Part shown: one piece after another, positions 1 to 8,935 of the stretch
Position numbering within the stretch: the first letter of the stretch is position 1
Layout: every line of letters begins with the position of its first letter
Source of the DNA: Shewanella indica
GTDB taxonomy: Bacteria > Pseudomonadota > Gammaproteobacteria > Enterobacterales > Shewanellaceae
Direction of reading: 5' to 3'
DNA length: 35,129 bases
NCBI RefSeq assembly: GCF_002836975.1
Contig: NZ_NIJK01000044.1
Location: 132,831-167,959, forward strand
Notes under the pieces: model-generated
Seen by the model: the letters and a program-made list of their open reading frames with translations, nothing else
Told to the model about the DNA's origin: nothing
Database searches by the model: none
Program-made: the position numbers and the translations under genes

Positions 1-79
1 TGGTCATCTGGATTTTATAGCGTTCCTTCTTTTACCTAAAATTTATTCAATTGATTTATATAGCATAAAACTTTTGAAT

Positions 80-89
80 TCAGGCCTGA
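80..89. other. 10-bp perfect palindrome before the recombinase operon
   Basis: TCAGGCCTGA reads the same on both strands, in the AT-rich leader upstream of the three-gene recombinase operon. It could be a protein binding site. No convincing -35/-10 pair was found near it, so its role is unknown. Confidence 0.3.
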
Positions 90-117
90 CAAATAACGTA
101 GGTTAGAAGCAATTTCA

Positions 118-133
118 TGGTCACGGTCACAAA
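118..133 (+). repeat. Left copy of 16-bp direct repeat, candidate att site
   Basis: TGGTCACGGTCACAAA here matches TGGTCACAGTCACAAA at 34961-34976 with one mismatch, in the same orientation. The two copies bracket every accessory gene in the window. It contains two GGTCAC units 6 bp apart (119 and 125). Placement right before the recombinase genes is typical of an island attachment site; that function is inferred. Confidence 0.5.
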
Positions 134-149
134 TACCACCCTTTTTACC

Positions 150-164
150 GATCAAGTATTGATC
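150..164. promoter_or_regulatory. Perfect inverted repeat near start of recombinase operon
   Basis: GATCAA and TTGATC flank a 3-nt centre (GTA), about 55 bp upstream of the preferred start codon of the first gene. The geometry fits an operator or a recombinase half-site pair. There is no T-run after it, so it is not a terminator. Confidence 0.4.
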
Positions 165-220
165 AATTTTTGAGCGCAAATCATACTAAACACGCCCGCT
201 ATCGTGTGAAAAGGACTTCT

Positions 221-838
221 ATGGCTTACTCAGTAATCCCGTACCAGACAAGTTTTGTTCTGGTGTTACATCCAGCTGCGAGGCGAGCATACGATGCGAT
301 GCAATCGATACCCGTCATCTGCGACCTGCAGCAACTACCAGGTAAAGTGCTTCAAGAGTGGGCATCTCAGACGATACATTGTATCGAACAACTACCACTG
401 ACACCTCTTCCCCAAGGTGCCAAAAAACGCCCGCGAATCTTTCAATATTACAGCCCCCTTTGGGCAGCAAAATACTGGCAAGATGGGCATCCGCCAACAG
501 GCACCCTTATTGTTTTTCAGGTAGACCCAAAGAAACAACCGTCCGACAAAGAAGTCGAGAATAAAGCCTGGTTATCGCTGCTGCAAATGTTGAGTTTATC
601 CATAAGCCCCAAAAATGCCGCCGTATTTATCGACGCCTGGCGGCAAGGACTGCCCATGGGATTTATCGAAGAAATTTTTCAAAGAAAAACCATATCAGAT
701 CAATTTTTTTGTGATCTGCTATCGATGACCAGAGGAGCTCTGATTCAACAGCGACAGCGTCTGGTGACCTCTATCTATCCCACCGAGTCACCCAATCCAA
801 TCGACGAATTGTTAAAGCCATGGGAACCGAATCCATGA
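221..838 (+). CDS. Uncharacterised first protein of recombinase operon
   Basis: A 205-aa protein that I do not recognise. The ATG at 221 is preferred over an in-frame TTG at 170 because AAAAGGA precedes the ATG at a normal distance. The sequence looks soluble, with a basic, proline-containing middle and a helical C-terminal half; no signal peptide, membrane segment or catalytic motif is visible. Its TGA overlaps the next gene's ATG (ATGA at 835-838), which points to translational coupling with the two large recombinase-like proteins downstream. By position it may be an accessory DNA-binding or directionality protein of that recombinase set, but this is only inference from context. Confidence 0.75.
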   Translation: MAYSVIPYQTSFVLVLHPAARRAYDAMQSIPVICDLQQLPGKVLQEWASQTIHCIEQLPLTPLPQGAKKRPRIFQYYSPLWAAKYWQDGHPPTGTLIVFQVDPKKQPSDKEVENKAWLSLLQMLSLSISPKNAAVFIDAWRQGLPMGFIEEIFQRKTISDQFFCDLLSMTRGALIQQRQRLVTSIYPTESPNPIDELLKPWEPNP

Positions 839-3099
839 CCCATGCAGCACAAAACTTGAGCAAGCCATTAAAGCGGTTTGCGATAGCGCTTTTGACGCCA
901 AAAGAGTTTAATCAGGACCTCAGGAAAGCGCTTTTAGCCAATTTTGCCTATGTCATCGAGGCCTTCCCCACATCCTATTGGGACACTTTCGAGCGATTAC
1001 ACATCCTGAGCAACTTCCTTCTTCGTAAAGTCACAGCATCACCCCCCATTCAATCAGATGTTTACAACCACTTGAAGAAAAACAAACTATTTACCAATTA
1101 CCCACTGGCCTCAGCAATTAGTGCGCATCTGTCAGGTGAATTCCCCGCCCCAATATATGCAAAGTACCGCTCTTACCAAGCAATCATCATTGTCTGTTGT
1201 TTTATTCGCTATACGCACGATCGATATGGAGCAGCCTCAGGAAACCGACATGCCCTGCGGGAATTGCGACTAATGGCGACAGATCACAGACATCAAAAGC
1301 TGATCTGCTTAATGCCTGATTTAACTGAAGCACTATCCCTTCAACAACTTTCAGCAAAATTCAAAGAACTAAAGAATAAAACTCACCCAAAGCTGCAGCA
1401 ATATGGCCTCAGTTACTTCGAGCTGGTCATCCGAGAGGCGCTAAATTGGACATCCAAACGCCGTCCGAAATTCAGAGTACGCGATCTCCCCGAATCAGAC
1501 ACAATCGTTGAAGTTAAACTTGCTGATGACTTTGAAGAGCAAGGCACTCGGGTGGAAGAGCTATGTGCTAAATACCATAACCCGAGCTCGCCCCAAAAGC
1601 AGGACGAATGTCTGGTAATCAACGCAGGAAGAACGGTTCGCTTGATTGATAATGCAGGTAATGGGCGCGAAAACAGAGGTACATTCCCATCCAGAGCAAT
1701 AAAAGCCATTCAACATAAGTCTCTAGCTGAAAAGTTGACCACCAGGCAGTTATCACTGAACTGCAGCTATAATCAGCTCACCGAATGGGATATTCACCAA
1801 CTCATTCGTCATAGTGTGGACAAGATTGGCCGCGGCATCGATGTTAACAATCACGCTGTATTACTGATCTGCTTATTCACAGGACGAGATCCGGAAGCAT
1901 TGCTAAACCAAACCAAGGCATTTCTTCTAGAGCATTATAAAAACCACCCGTGTCTACGATTATCTCATTCTGTGCCGTCCAGTAAGCAGGATAAACGTCT
2001 AGAAATCTGCATAAAGAAGCCAAGGAATTGGATCGTATTGCCCCTGCCCAAGATATTGCGAAACCATCTATTAGTTGAGTGCCATTCAAACAGTCTGAAG
2101 ACGCATCTCAGAGAGATCAATGCTGAACATCGCTGCCGCCTAACCCTAGGAAGAATCGTTCGATATTTGGATCATTGGTATACCAATAATGGCATTGACC
2201 GTGCAGAAGTAGCGCTGATCAGAGGGAGCTCTCTCCAACGCCGACCCGCTTTGAGCTATACAAACTTTTGTGTGGATACACTGACCACTAACTATCGCAA
2301 TTATCTGGAGGATATCTTCGACTTTGCAGAAATGGATCTACAACTCCCCCCCCCTAGGCCAGTCAATACACAGCTTGGCAGCGCACTGCATTTGCCAGCA
2401 AATGTGATGCATAATTTCTTTCGATTGCTAAGAAACAGCATTCCATTGCATTGCAAACCAGCCTTAAAAGAGCTCGCCTCATTCCATAATCACTACGTCT
2501 GCTACGTGTGGGCATTGCTGAGCTTTGTGACAGGTCATCGCGATGTCAACGCTCCAATGGGGCAACTTACTGATCTAAATAAGTTTGCTCGCTCGTGGTG
2601 GATAAGTGACAAGGAGGTCCGTCACGGACTGGCGGCAAGAATCGTAACCCTACCCACAACTGCTGTTTTGCAACTTGAAAAATATCTAGATCACCTACGA
2701 GAAATCAAAAACCGAACCCAACTAGTCAACGCTGAGCTATTCAAGCGGTGTGTAACTGCACTGAATGGCACTGGCAACTTACTATTCTTTATCGAACTTG
2801 GAGCTAACAATACTCCAATTATCGAAGACCTCACACCGGCCCGTTTAAAGATTCGCTTAGGAGATAGATTACCTTGGCCCGCTAATTGGGGACGCCATCA
2901 TCTTCGCAGTGAACTGAAAAAAATTGGAGTCGCGCCCGAAGAAATTGATGGCTGGATGGGACATGAAGATATTGGCGAAGAATCCCTTGGCAGACACAGT
3001 ATGCTTTCAACTCAATATTTGACCCGAATCGCAGGCTATATAGAGCAGTTACTGAACACTCACCAAATTGAGGCCATAGACGGATGGAAAACCCGCTAA
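835..3099 (+). CDS. Large diverged tyrosine recombinase-like protein
   Basis: About 754 aa, or 759 if the in-frame ATG at 820 is used; the ATG at 835 is preferred because it forms an ATGA overlap and has GGGAA upstream. The C-terminal third resembles the tyrosine recombinase (phage integrase) fold. In the 759-aa numbering these are an Arg-I box TGHRD near residue 574, HHLR at 693-696, GWMGHED near 711-717, and a candidate tyrosine in STQYLTRI near 733. The spacing from the GH box to this tyrosine is longer than usual, so the enzyme may be diverged or have an altered active site. The first 500 residues match no family I can name. It overlaps the 1028-aa recombinase downstream, as in elements that use several recombinases together. 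Confidence 0.75.
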   Translation: MTHAAQNLSKPLKRFAIALLTPKEFNQDLRKALLANFAYVIEAFPTSYWDTFERLHILSNFLLRKVTASPPIQSDVYNHLKKNKLFTNYPLASAISAHLSGEFPAPIYAKYRSYQAIIIVCCFIRYTHDRYGAASGNRHALRELRLMATDHRHQKLICLMPDLTEALSLQQLSAKFKELKNKTHPKLQQYGLSYFELVIREALNWTSKRRPKFRVRDLPESDTIVEVKLADDFEEQGTRVEELCAKYHNPSSPQKQDECLVINAGRTVRLIDNAGNGRENRGTFPSRAIKAIQHKSLAEKLTTRQLSLNCSYNQLTEWDIHQLIRHSVDKIGRGIDVNNHAVLLICLFTGRDPEALLNQTKAFLLEHYKNHPCLRLSHSVPSSKQDKRLEICIKKPRNWIVLPLPKILRNHLLVECHSNSLKTHLREINAEHRCRLTLGRIVRYLDHWYTNNGIDRAEVALIRGSSLQRRPALSYTNFCVDTLTTNYRNYLEDIFDFAEMDLQLPPPRPVNTQLGSALHLPANVMHNFFRLLRNSIPLHCKPALKELASFHNHYVCYVWALLSFVTGHRDVNAPMGQLTDLNKFARSWWISDKEVRHGLAARIVTLPTTAVLQLEKYLDHLREIKNRTQLVNAELFKRCVTALNGTGNLLFFIELGANNTPIIEDLTPARLKIRLGDRLPWPANWGRHHLRSELKKIGVAPEEIDGWMGHEDIGEESLGRHSMLSTQYLTRIAGYIEQLLNTHQIEAIDGWKTR

Positions 3100-6000
3100 T
3101 TCTTCCTTTAGAACAAGCCCCATTGACGCAACTGCTTGGCCACCAATCCAGAACAGCAGCGCGAAAGAAGAAAGATGCCTCCATTGTTAGAATTGCAATG
3201 GGCATACTTGAAAAGCATCTACCGGAAATGTTTGATAGTCCTCCAAGCAGTGTTCGTTTTGCAGCTATCTGGCCGACGGTTGACACTGAGCTTCGCCAAG
3301 AGCTCAAAACCGAAATAGCATACCGACGAGGCTATGGATTCATATGCCGGCAACTTGAACAAGGCAATCGGCAAGGGCTGTGGCAAATAAATACCCCATC
3401 AGACTACCTGACCCTTCGCCGAGCAAGGCCTCTTCGAAGCTTAAGCTGGCAACAGACCACGGCATTTTTTGCTTCCAAAGCATCTGGTTGGTTAGACAAA
3501 CTGCAGAAAACAACTGATCCACAACAGTGCTTTGCCAGACTGTTAATGAGTAGTATTTGTCATGGGGGCCTTAACCGGCCAGCGCTTTGGCCAGCATTGG
3601 CTCTCGCACTCACCAAAGACAAACCGCTAAATGGTAATACCAACTATTGCTGGATCCCCTTACACGTCTCACCCAGCAACGATTTTGCCAGTAACACCTA
3701 CCATGACAACGGGGGGATTGGCCTGGGTGAAGCGCAAGTAGAGGTTCAGTTTATTCCCGACCCCATCAGTCTGGGTTTTCTGTGGCAATTTCTTTCTTGC
3801 CGCACAAACGACTGGAGCCCACCGAAATCTGTAAATGCCTGCGTAAGCCTCCTAAAGTCAGAACTGGGAGTAGAGAGCTCAGCCTCAGCACTTAGTAAAG
3901 GTGGCGTGAGTTTTGCCGAAGTACTTCCAGGGATTAATTTGCCACAAGTTCTGGTGGAATACGCTGTTGGTCGTCAAAAAAGCGCATCACTACCCACACC
4001 TTATTGCTTCAGACTGTTAAGTAACAATATCAGCTTCTGTCGTGTCAAACGCTTTGACGAGTTTGCCCAATGGCAAAACCTGCAACGAACCAAATCTATC
4101 GCACCCGTAACGCCTCGGCGCTCACGCATTAGTAACAGATATTTGTTGGACCAGCTGCGGGAAATATTTAAACAGAATCCGGCTCGCCCCCAAGGAAAAA
4201 GTGTCATTGTCAGCAAACTCAAACGGCTCAGTGAAACGGCTCTCGGCTCTAATGAACAGATATTATTGCATTGGTTGCTCCATCATCTGGAAGCAGTGAA
4301 AAATGAAGTCTCCACTGCCAAACGGTATTTCTCAGCCATAGGTGCTGATTGGTTGGCAGGTACAGAGAGTGTAGACCTTTACAGTTTGGATACGGACGAA
4401 TTTATCGTGCTATACCAAGCTATCTTGAATCGCCGCACAAAAACAAATCACTACAACGCAGGTCGTTTAGAGGATATGCATCGGTTTGCCCAGACACATT
4501 TTGATTTGCCGCCGCTATGCCAACCTTTGAGTGAAGGCAGTGCCGATATCCCTCATGTCAGTGCAGCCATAGTGGATGAAGCGTTATTCACAGCCTTACT
4601 AAATCATATCGCCTGTTTGGCCGATTTAAACTACACCATGCAACGCATGCTGCAGTGTTATCTGATTATTGCCTATCGTACAGGGCTTAGACCCGGTGAA
4701 GTATCCAAGCTACGCCTAAAGGATATTGAACCCTCAGAAATTGGCTGGCTGTTTGTACGGGAAAGTCGCCATGGACATAACAAAACTGACTCTGCACTAC
4801 GTAAAGTGCCCCTGTTTCCTTTTCTGACGGAAAAAGAACGACACCTTGTTAAAAACCTGATTAGCGAGAGGGAGCTTGCCTGCAGTAACAACATCGCAGA
4901 GCTGTTGTTTCATGAAGAAGGGAATCCCTATGAAGTATTAAATAACCAACAAATCTCTCAAATGGTTAGCGAAATATTATCGCAACTTTCTGGCGGCGTT
5001 TACTATCGCCTGTACCACATGCGTCACACTGCGCTCTCAAGACTGCAACTACTGGCACATGAGGATCTGGTTACTCTTCCTTCCTTCACTCAATCTATAT
5101 TGCCATATGATAAAACACAGCGAGATCTTATAAGGAGGCTGATTTTTGGCAAAGGCCGATTGCGTGACCGATATACTGCACTCGCTGTGTTCGCTGGCCA
5201 TAGCAGCCCAGATATTACCTTAAGAAGTTACCTGCACTTCACCGACTTACTACTTGGATGCCATTTAGCATCAAACGCGCAGACATTGAACGCCCACATC
5301 GGGCATACAGTACTTGGAGTACCCAAGCACCGCTATGCTGCAGTGGCCAAGACAGGTAACGTAACTCCCTCTAGTTTGCGGCCTTTTTTTCAACATCGCC
5401 TAAAAAAATTCATTCATCCAATCAAAAGCCTACGTAAAGCGACCGCAGACAATAAGTTTGAGGTGAGTAGAGAAAACCACTACGTTCAAGCTCTTGCAGT
5501 GCTTGAACGTATCCAGGCGGGACACAATTATCAGGAAGTTACACTCCTCTATCGGCTTCCTCTACAGCGCATAAAGCGCTGGCTTAGCTCAGCTGAAGCA
5601 CTGAAGGAGTTAACAACGCCTCGCGGGGTTTCGAGGTTATTCTCGAAGCAGCGAGCCTATGCTCTGCTACCATCGGAGCCAACTAATATTGATGATCGCA
5701 AGGACATTAGTTCCGCATTAGCTGTGTGTAGAAAACTAAAATCCAGCCAACTGACTAAAGCAGAACTTTGCTGGGCCATTGAATATTGCCTGACCCACTC
5801 CACCAGCAGTCATACCTGGATTCACTTTGAAAGGATAGTGGACTTCCAGCGCTTTATGGCACTGGTAAGTCAACTATTCCCGTGGGAACGCTGGGCACTC
5901 GAGCTCCGCTACCCATATGGAAAAAAAATGTCGGGATGGCGCTGCCATCAATTACTCAAGATTACTCGCTATACCCTAAAAAAGGTCAATCAATATCCCG

Positions 6001-6170
6001 AAGGGTCTGGCTATTTATACTTACGCCACAGGGACGAACAACATCGCATTATAAATGACAAGTATCACCGGCTTAGCCGATACTCTTCTCCCTCGTTACA
6101 AGTGCTATTTCATCGGCTGGCCATTATTCTTTTTACTGACGAGGGCATTAAGGCTTGGGGACAACGCTGA
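3084..6170 (+). CDS. Large tyrosine recombinase with long C-terminal extension
   Basis: A 1028-aa protein that starts inside the end of the previous gene (16-bp overlap), with GAGG at 3071-3074. The catalytic domain lies in the middle: TGLRPGEVSKLRLKD carries Arg I near residue 536, YHMRHTALSRL carries Arg II near 647, AGHSSPDITLRSYLHF carries the GH box near 705 and a likely nucleophilic Tyr near 716. All expected catalytic positions are present, so it is probably active for DNA strand exchange. Most recombinases of this family are 300-400 aa; this one has about 500 extra residues before the domain and about 310 after it. The tail includes segments such as YQEVTLLYRLPLQRIKRWL that could form a helix-turn-helix. 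It converges with the HD gene, 13 bp away. Confidence 0.88.
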   Translation: MENPLILPLEQAPLTQLLGHQSRTAARKKKDASIVRIAMGILEKHLPEMFDSPPSSVRFAAIWPTVDTELRQELKTEIAYRRGYGFICRQLEQGNRQGLWQINTPSDYLTLRRARPLRSLSWQQTTAFFASKASGWLDKLQKTTDPQQCFARLLMSSICHGGLNRPALWPALALALTKDKPLNGNTNYCWIPLHVSPSNDFASNTYHDNGGIGLGEAQVEVQFIPDPISLGFLWQFLSCRTNDWSPPKSVNACVSLLKSELGVESSASALSKGGVSFAEVLPGINLPQVLVEYAVGRQKSASLPTPYCFRLLSNNISFCRVKRFDEFAQWQNLQRTKSIAPVTPRRSRISNRYLLDQLREIFKQNPARPQGKSVIVSKLKRLSETALGSNEQILLHWLLHHLEAVKNEVSTAKRYFSAIGADWLAGTESVDLYSLDTDEFIVLYQAILNRRTKTNHYNAGRLEDMHRFAQTHFDLPPLCQPLSEGSADIPHVSAAIVDEALFTALLNHIACLADLNYTMQRMLQCYLIIAYRTGLRPGEVSKLRLKDIEPSEIGWLFVRESRHGHNKTDSALRKVPLFPFLTEKERHLVKNLISERELACSNNIAELLFHEEGNPYEVLNNQQISQMVSEILSQLSGGVYYRLYHMRHTALSRLQLLAHEDLVTLPSFTQSILPYDKTQRDLIRRLIFGKGRLRDRYTALAVFAGHSSPDITLRSYLHFTDLLLGCHLASNAQTLNAHIGHTVLGVPKHRYAAVAKTGNVTPSSLRPFFQHRLKKFIHPIKSLRKATADNKFEVSRENHYVQALAVLERIQAGHNYQEVTLLYRLPLQRIKRWLSSAEALKELTTPRGVSRLFSKQRAYALLPSEPTNIDDRKDISSALAVCRKLKSSQLTKAELCWAIEYCLTHSTSSHTWIHFERIVDFQRFMALVSQLFPWERWALELRYPYGKKMSGWRCHQLLKITRYTLKKVNQYPEGSGYLYLRHRDEQHRIINDKYHRLSRYSSPSLQVLFHRLAIILFTDEGIKAWGQR

Positions 6171-6183
6171 CTGCCCCCAAGTT

Positions 6184-7053
6184 TCATCCTAGTCGTTTAT
6201 ACCATTGGTCATTCATGGCGGAATGTGCATACCAATGATGGGGGGGCACGTCTGTAAAAGCCGTGCGCCAATGACAAACCTCCATCGACAGGTTATCGCA
6301 CAGTCTAACCATAGAGGCAGGAAGGTAAGACTCATGCCGGCGCCCTACTTTTAACGATAAACAACTGCTTAACGCTTCAAATATTTTTGGGGAACTACGG
6401 TGCAGCACTTCTAACGGCTCGGCCAATACCATGAAATTGTAGGACTCATGAGCGCCCGCAATGCCATCCCGTGTGTCGGCATTATAAAAGAGGTGAATTT
6501 TGCCAATGTCATGCAATAGCCCACCAATAAACGCTACACCAACACTCAAGGGACCTACATTGTAACGCCAACAAAGCATCGCGGCTGTTACGGCCACTTC
6601 ATGACTATGCTCCAACAATCCTGTCTCATGATTATGATGATGACTTCGACTTGCCCGGGCAATAAAGAACTGGCTCATCAACTCCTGATTAAGTAATACC
6701 GCCAAATAGAAATGTCGCAGTGCAGCATTCTGAATAAGTCCTAAGATCCCCCAGATATCGACGATGATGGATTCACACCCTGCTGGCACTAATGAAAAAT
6801 GGCGATGAACGGCGACCTCATCAGTCACTTCTGGAACAGTTAAAACCTTCTTAATGTGTCGCTCATCGTCTGCAGTCCACTGCACCAATACCAATTGGCC
6901 TTCAGGCCGTACCCCCGTCATGACATCGCAGGGCACTTCAAGTGATAAGGACTCGCGCAGACAGCGGAATTGCCATAATTGTGACGACTCACTTTGTGCG
7001 ACTCTGTGTACCCAGGCCAAGTCATCAGAAGTACCTCTGGACCTGATATTCAT
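6184..7053 (-). CDS. HD-domain phosphohydrolase-like protein coupled to integrase
   Basis: A 289-aa protein with metal-binding HD superfamily signatures: HHHNHETGLLEHS around residues 138-150 and GGLLHDIGK around 177-185, the His-Asp doublet being at about 181-182. This HH...GLLEHS...LLHDIGK pattern is the one seen in the HD domains of TraI_2/MobH-type relaxases and YhaM-like exonucleases. No helicase or other relaxase domain is attached, so a conjugative role is not shown. The ATG overlaps the integrase stop (ATGA at 7050-7053) and has AGGAGAG upstream, so it is translated with the integrase. The N-terminal 100 residues are unassigned. The substrate cannot be stated from sequence. Confidence 0.8.
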   Translation of the reverse strand: MNIRSRGTSDDLAWVHRVAQSESSQLWQFRCLRESLSLEVPCDVMTGVRPEGQLVLVQWTADDERHIKKVLTVPEVTDEVAVHRHFSLVPAGCESIIVDIWGILGLIQNAALRHFYLAVLLNQELMSQFFIARASRSHHHNHETGLLEHSHEVAVTAAMLCWRYNVGPLSVGVAFIGGLLHDIGKIHLFYNADTRDGIAGAHESYNFMVLAEPLEVLHRSSPKIFEALSSCLSLKVGRRHESYLPASMVRLCDNLSMEVCHWRTAFTDVPPHHWYAHSAMNDQWYKRLG

Positions 7054-8228
7054 TTTGACTCTCCTTCGATTTTTCCCTTGCGGATCAAACGCTCGAACGC
7101 TGCACCATCCTGTCCAAGTAAATTGGGCACATAACGCGAATAGACTCTGAAAAGCATACTGGTATTAGCGTGCCCTAATTGCCTGGCAATCCATTCAGGG
7201 CTCTCGCCGGCAGCCAGCCAGAGGGTCGCGGCAGTATGCCGTGTCTGGTAGGGATTTCGCTTTTCAAGCTTGAGGTGTTCCAATAGTGGGTACCAGATGC
7301 GTTTGGTGACATTTTGATGATTCAACGCTGCGCCACTCCGATTGCAAAAGACAAATTGACTCTTGGTCCCAGTTTGCTGCCGCTGTGCCAGCAGCGCTTC
7401 ATATACCGGCTGACTCATGGCAATTGCCCTGAATGAACCTTGTGTTTTTGTAGGGCCAAGAGTCCCCCGCACCAGTGATTGGCGGATGTGTATTAACTGC
7501 CTGGCAAAATCAACGTTTTCCCACATCAAGCCATCGATTTCACCAGTCCGCATACCTGTGAAAAATCGAACGATATAGTAGGGACGAAAATCACTTCTTA
7601 CCCCCTCTATAATGCGGCAGACCTCATCAAGCGAGAATGGTTGAATATCACTTCGAGGCATCGGTAGGGCCCTAATATTCCGCCAGGGGTTGTCAAAGCC
7701 AAAACGCTCCGCAGCATCACTCAGCATTAGGCGTAGATATGTCATGATGTGATTAATGCGCGAGGCCGATAATGATTTCGAAGTAGTAGCATCGACTTCA
7801 CATAACTGTGTACGAAATCCAAGAATATCGGTCTTGGTGATAGCGGCAATCATGCAATCACCTAACGCTGGGATCAGATGGCACCTGAGAATGCCCTCAA
7901 CCGTCTCAACCTGACTGGCGCGCCACTCCACTTTCTTTTCCGCTAACCAAAGGTTTGCAAATGCGGCAAGCTGCATTTGCCCACCGGCAGCTTTAAGCTG
8001 GCGCAGTTTTTCGAACTGCCTGAAATGTTCTGCCTTAGGGCTGTTTGGGAAATGGTGCCCATAATCAAAACTGCCGCTTTTCATCTGCTGTTCAAACAAA
8101 GCCATCAGTTTATTGAGCTTCTGGCGGTTAGTTGGATTGTCGATAAGGCTTGTTTGCTCTCTGCAACGCACCCCCTTGTATCGAAAGTCCAAATAGAGTT
8201 TGCCATCACGGCTATTCACTGTTCCCAT
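7050..8228 (-). CDS. Phage-type site-specific tyrosine integrase
   Basis: A 392-aa integrase. The first 60 residues look like the Arm-type DNA-binding domain found at the start of phage integrases (DUF3596-like, GKLYLDFRYKGVRCREQ). A SAM-like core-binding region follows (about 85-190), then the catalytic domain: FFTGMRTGEIDGLMW with Arg I near 227, a Lys in GPTKTQGSFR, YQTRHTAATLWL with Arg II near 330, LGHANTSM near 351-358 and Tyr near 363. The catalytic set is complete. AGGAGAAC precedes the ATG, and the excisionase-like gene ends only 9 bp upstream. It should catalyse integration and excision of the island or of an element nested in it. Confidence 0.93.
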   Translation of the reverse strand: MGTVNSRDGKLYLDFRYKGVRCREQTSLIDNPTNRQKLNKLMALFEQQMKSGSFDYGHHFPNSPKAEHFRQFEKLRQLKAAGGQMQLAAFANLWLAEKKVEWRASQVETVEGILRCHLIPALGDCMIAAITKTDILGFRTQLCEVDATTSKSLSASRINHIMTYLRLMLSDAAERFGFDNPWRNIRALPMPRSDIQPFSLDEVCRIIEGVRSDFRPYYIVRFFTGMRTGEIDGLMWENVDFARQLIHIRQSLVRGTLGPTKTQGSFRAIAMSQPVYEALLAQRQQTGTKSQFVFCNRSGAALNHQNVTKRIWYPLLEHLKLEKRNPYQTRHTAATLWLAAGESPEWIARQLGHANTSMLFRVYSRYVPNLLGQDGAAFERLIRKGKIEGESK

Positions 8229-8237
8229 GATGTTCTC

Positions 8238-8450
8238 CTAATCCATCTGATTGATCAGATCGTGAGCTGAGGCGCCAAGCAGCATGGACTCCTCAACCCG
8301 CTCCCAGATGTACAGAATTTTGCGCCCGCCAAAGGGGCGGATGTAGTGCACGCCCTCAAACAGAACAGCATCCTTAAGACACTGCCGGATGGTGCGAACG
8401 TCGTACTTAATCCGTGCAGATAGTTCTTCTGTGGTGAGATATGTACTCAT
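8238..8450 (-). CDS. Excisionase-like protein (DUF1233 type)
   Basis: A 70-aa protein led by a strong GGAGGCGG ribosome site. The sequence has a MerR/Xis-like winged-helix start (LTTEELSARIKYDVRTIRQ) and the EGVHYIRPFGGRKILYIWE stretch that I recognise from the putative excisionase family DUF1233. Position directly before the integrase supports a role as recombination directionality factor. It starts the minus-strand xis-int-HD operon, whose promoter must lie in the operator region shared with the divergent regulator. Confidence 0.85.
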   Translation of the reverse strand: MSTYLTTEELSARIKYDVRTIRQCLKDAVLFEGVHYIRPFGGRKILYIWERVEESMLLGASAHDLINQMD

Positions 8451-8474
8451 AACCGCCTCCGCAATTGACTCACA

Positions 8475-8560
8475 TATGATTCATTTGAAGCTCTTGAGTA
8501 CACAATAAATCACAAATGAACAATGTCAAGCGTTTTTTGCATCATGTATGACTCATTTGA
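8475..8560. promoter_or_regulatory. Shared operator region with TCATTTG repeats
   Basis: Between the divergent excisionase and regulator genes there are two near-identical direct repeats, TATGATTCATTTGA (8475-8488) and TATGACTCATTTGA (8547-8560), differing at one base. A third core TCATTTG lies inverted at 8513-8519. The centres are roughly 32-40 bp apart. This layout is typical of repressor operators controlling both directions, most simply bound by the small HTH protein encoded at 8596. Confidence 0.55.
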
Positions 8561-8595
8561 TATGATGTGTGAGAGATATGACTTATGGATAGAAC

Positions 8596-8835
8596 ATGAT
8601 AAGAATCCTTCTCATCAAGTTGCTTGATGAAAAAGCCTTCAAGGAAAAGCGCCGGATAACCTTGTCTGAGGTGAGTGAAAAGACAGGTATAAGCCGTGCC
8701 ACGTTAACGCGTATCGCCAACGTGCCAGGCAACGTCACCAACACTGATACTATCAACGCGCTGTGCAAGTATTTCGAATGTCAGCCGGCAGAGTTATTGG
8801 TCTATGTAGAAGAAGATGAAAGCGATGCTGATTAA
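8596..8835 (+). CDS. Small Cro/C1-type HTH regulator
   Basis: A 79-aa protein made almost entirely of one helix-turn-helix domain of the Cro/C1 HTH_26 kind: ITLSEVSEKTGISRATLTRI (about 22-41) followed by NTDTINALCKYFECQPAELL. The end is acidic (EEDESDAD). It is divergent from the excisionase-integrase operon and followed by a terminator. The likely role is repression of excision and perhaps of itself. There is no strong ribosome site before the ATG at 8596; GATAGAA at -12 to -6 is the nearest purine run. Confidence 0.82.
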   Translation: MIRILLIKLLDEKAFKEKRRITLSEVSEKTGISRATLTRIANVPGNVTNTDTINALCKYFECQPAELLVYVEEDESDAD

Positions 8836-8865
8836 TTTTCTTATAAATATGATTTTATTAAATAA

Positions 8866-8888
8866 AAAAGGTTCCCAAAGAACCTTTT
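8866..8888 (-). terminator. Rho-independent terminator of the TerY-P operon
   Basis: AAAAGGTTC (8866-8874) pairs with GAACCTTTT (8880-8888) across a 5-nt loop. Read on the minus strand it is followed by a T-rich tail (TTTTTTATTT), so it best serves the long operon ending at 8936. On the plus strand it may also stop the regulator transcript, with a weaker tail. Confidence 0.85.
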
Positions 8889-8935
8889 AGCTGAACGTTA
8901 TTTGTATAAGATGCTTTGTAAGCACCTATGACTAT

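Noticed and set aside
2882..3307. Open frame of 141 codons on the minus strand
   Set aside because: Opposite the junction of the two recombinase genes; a chance frame.
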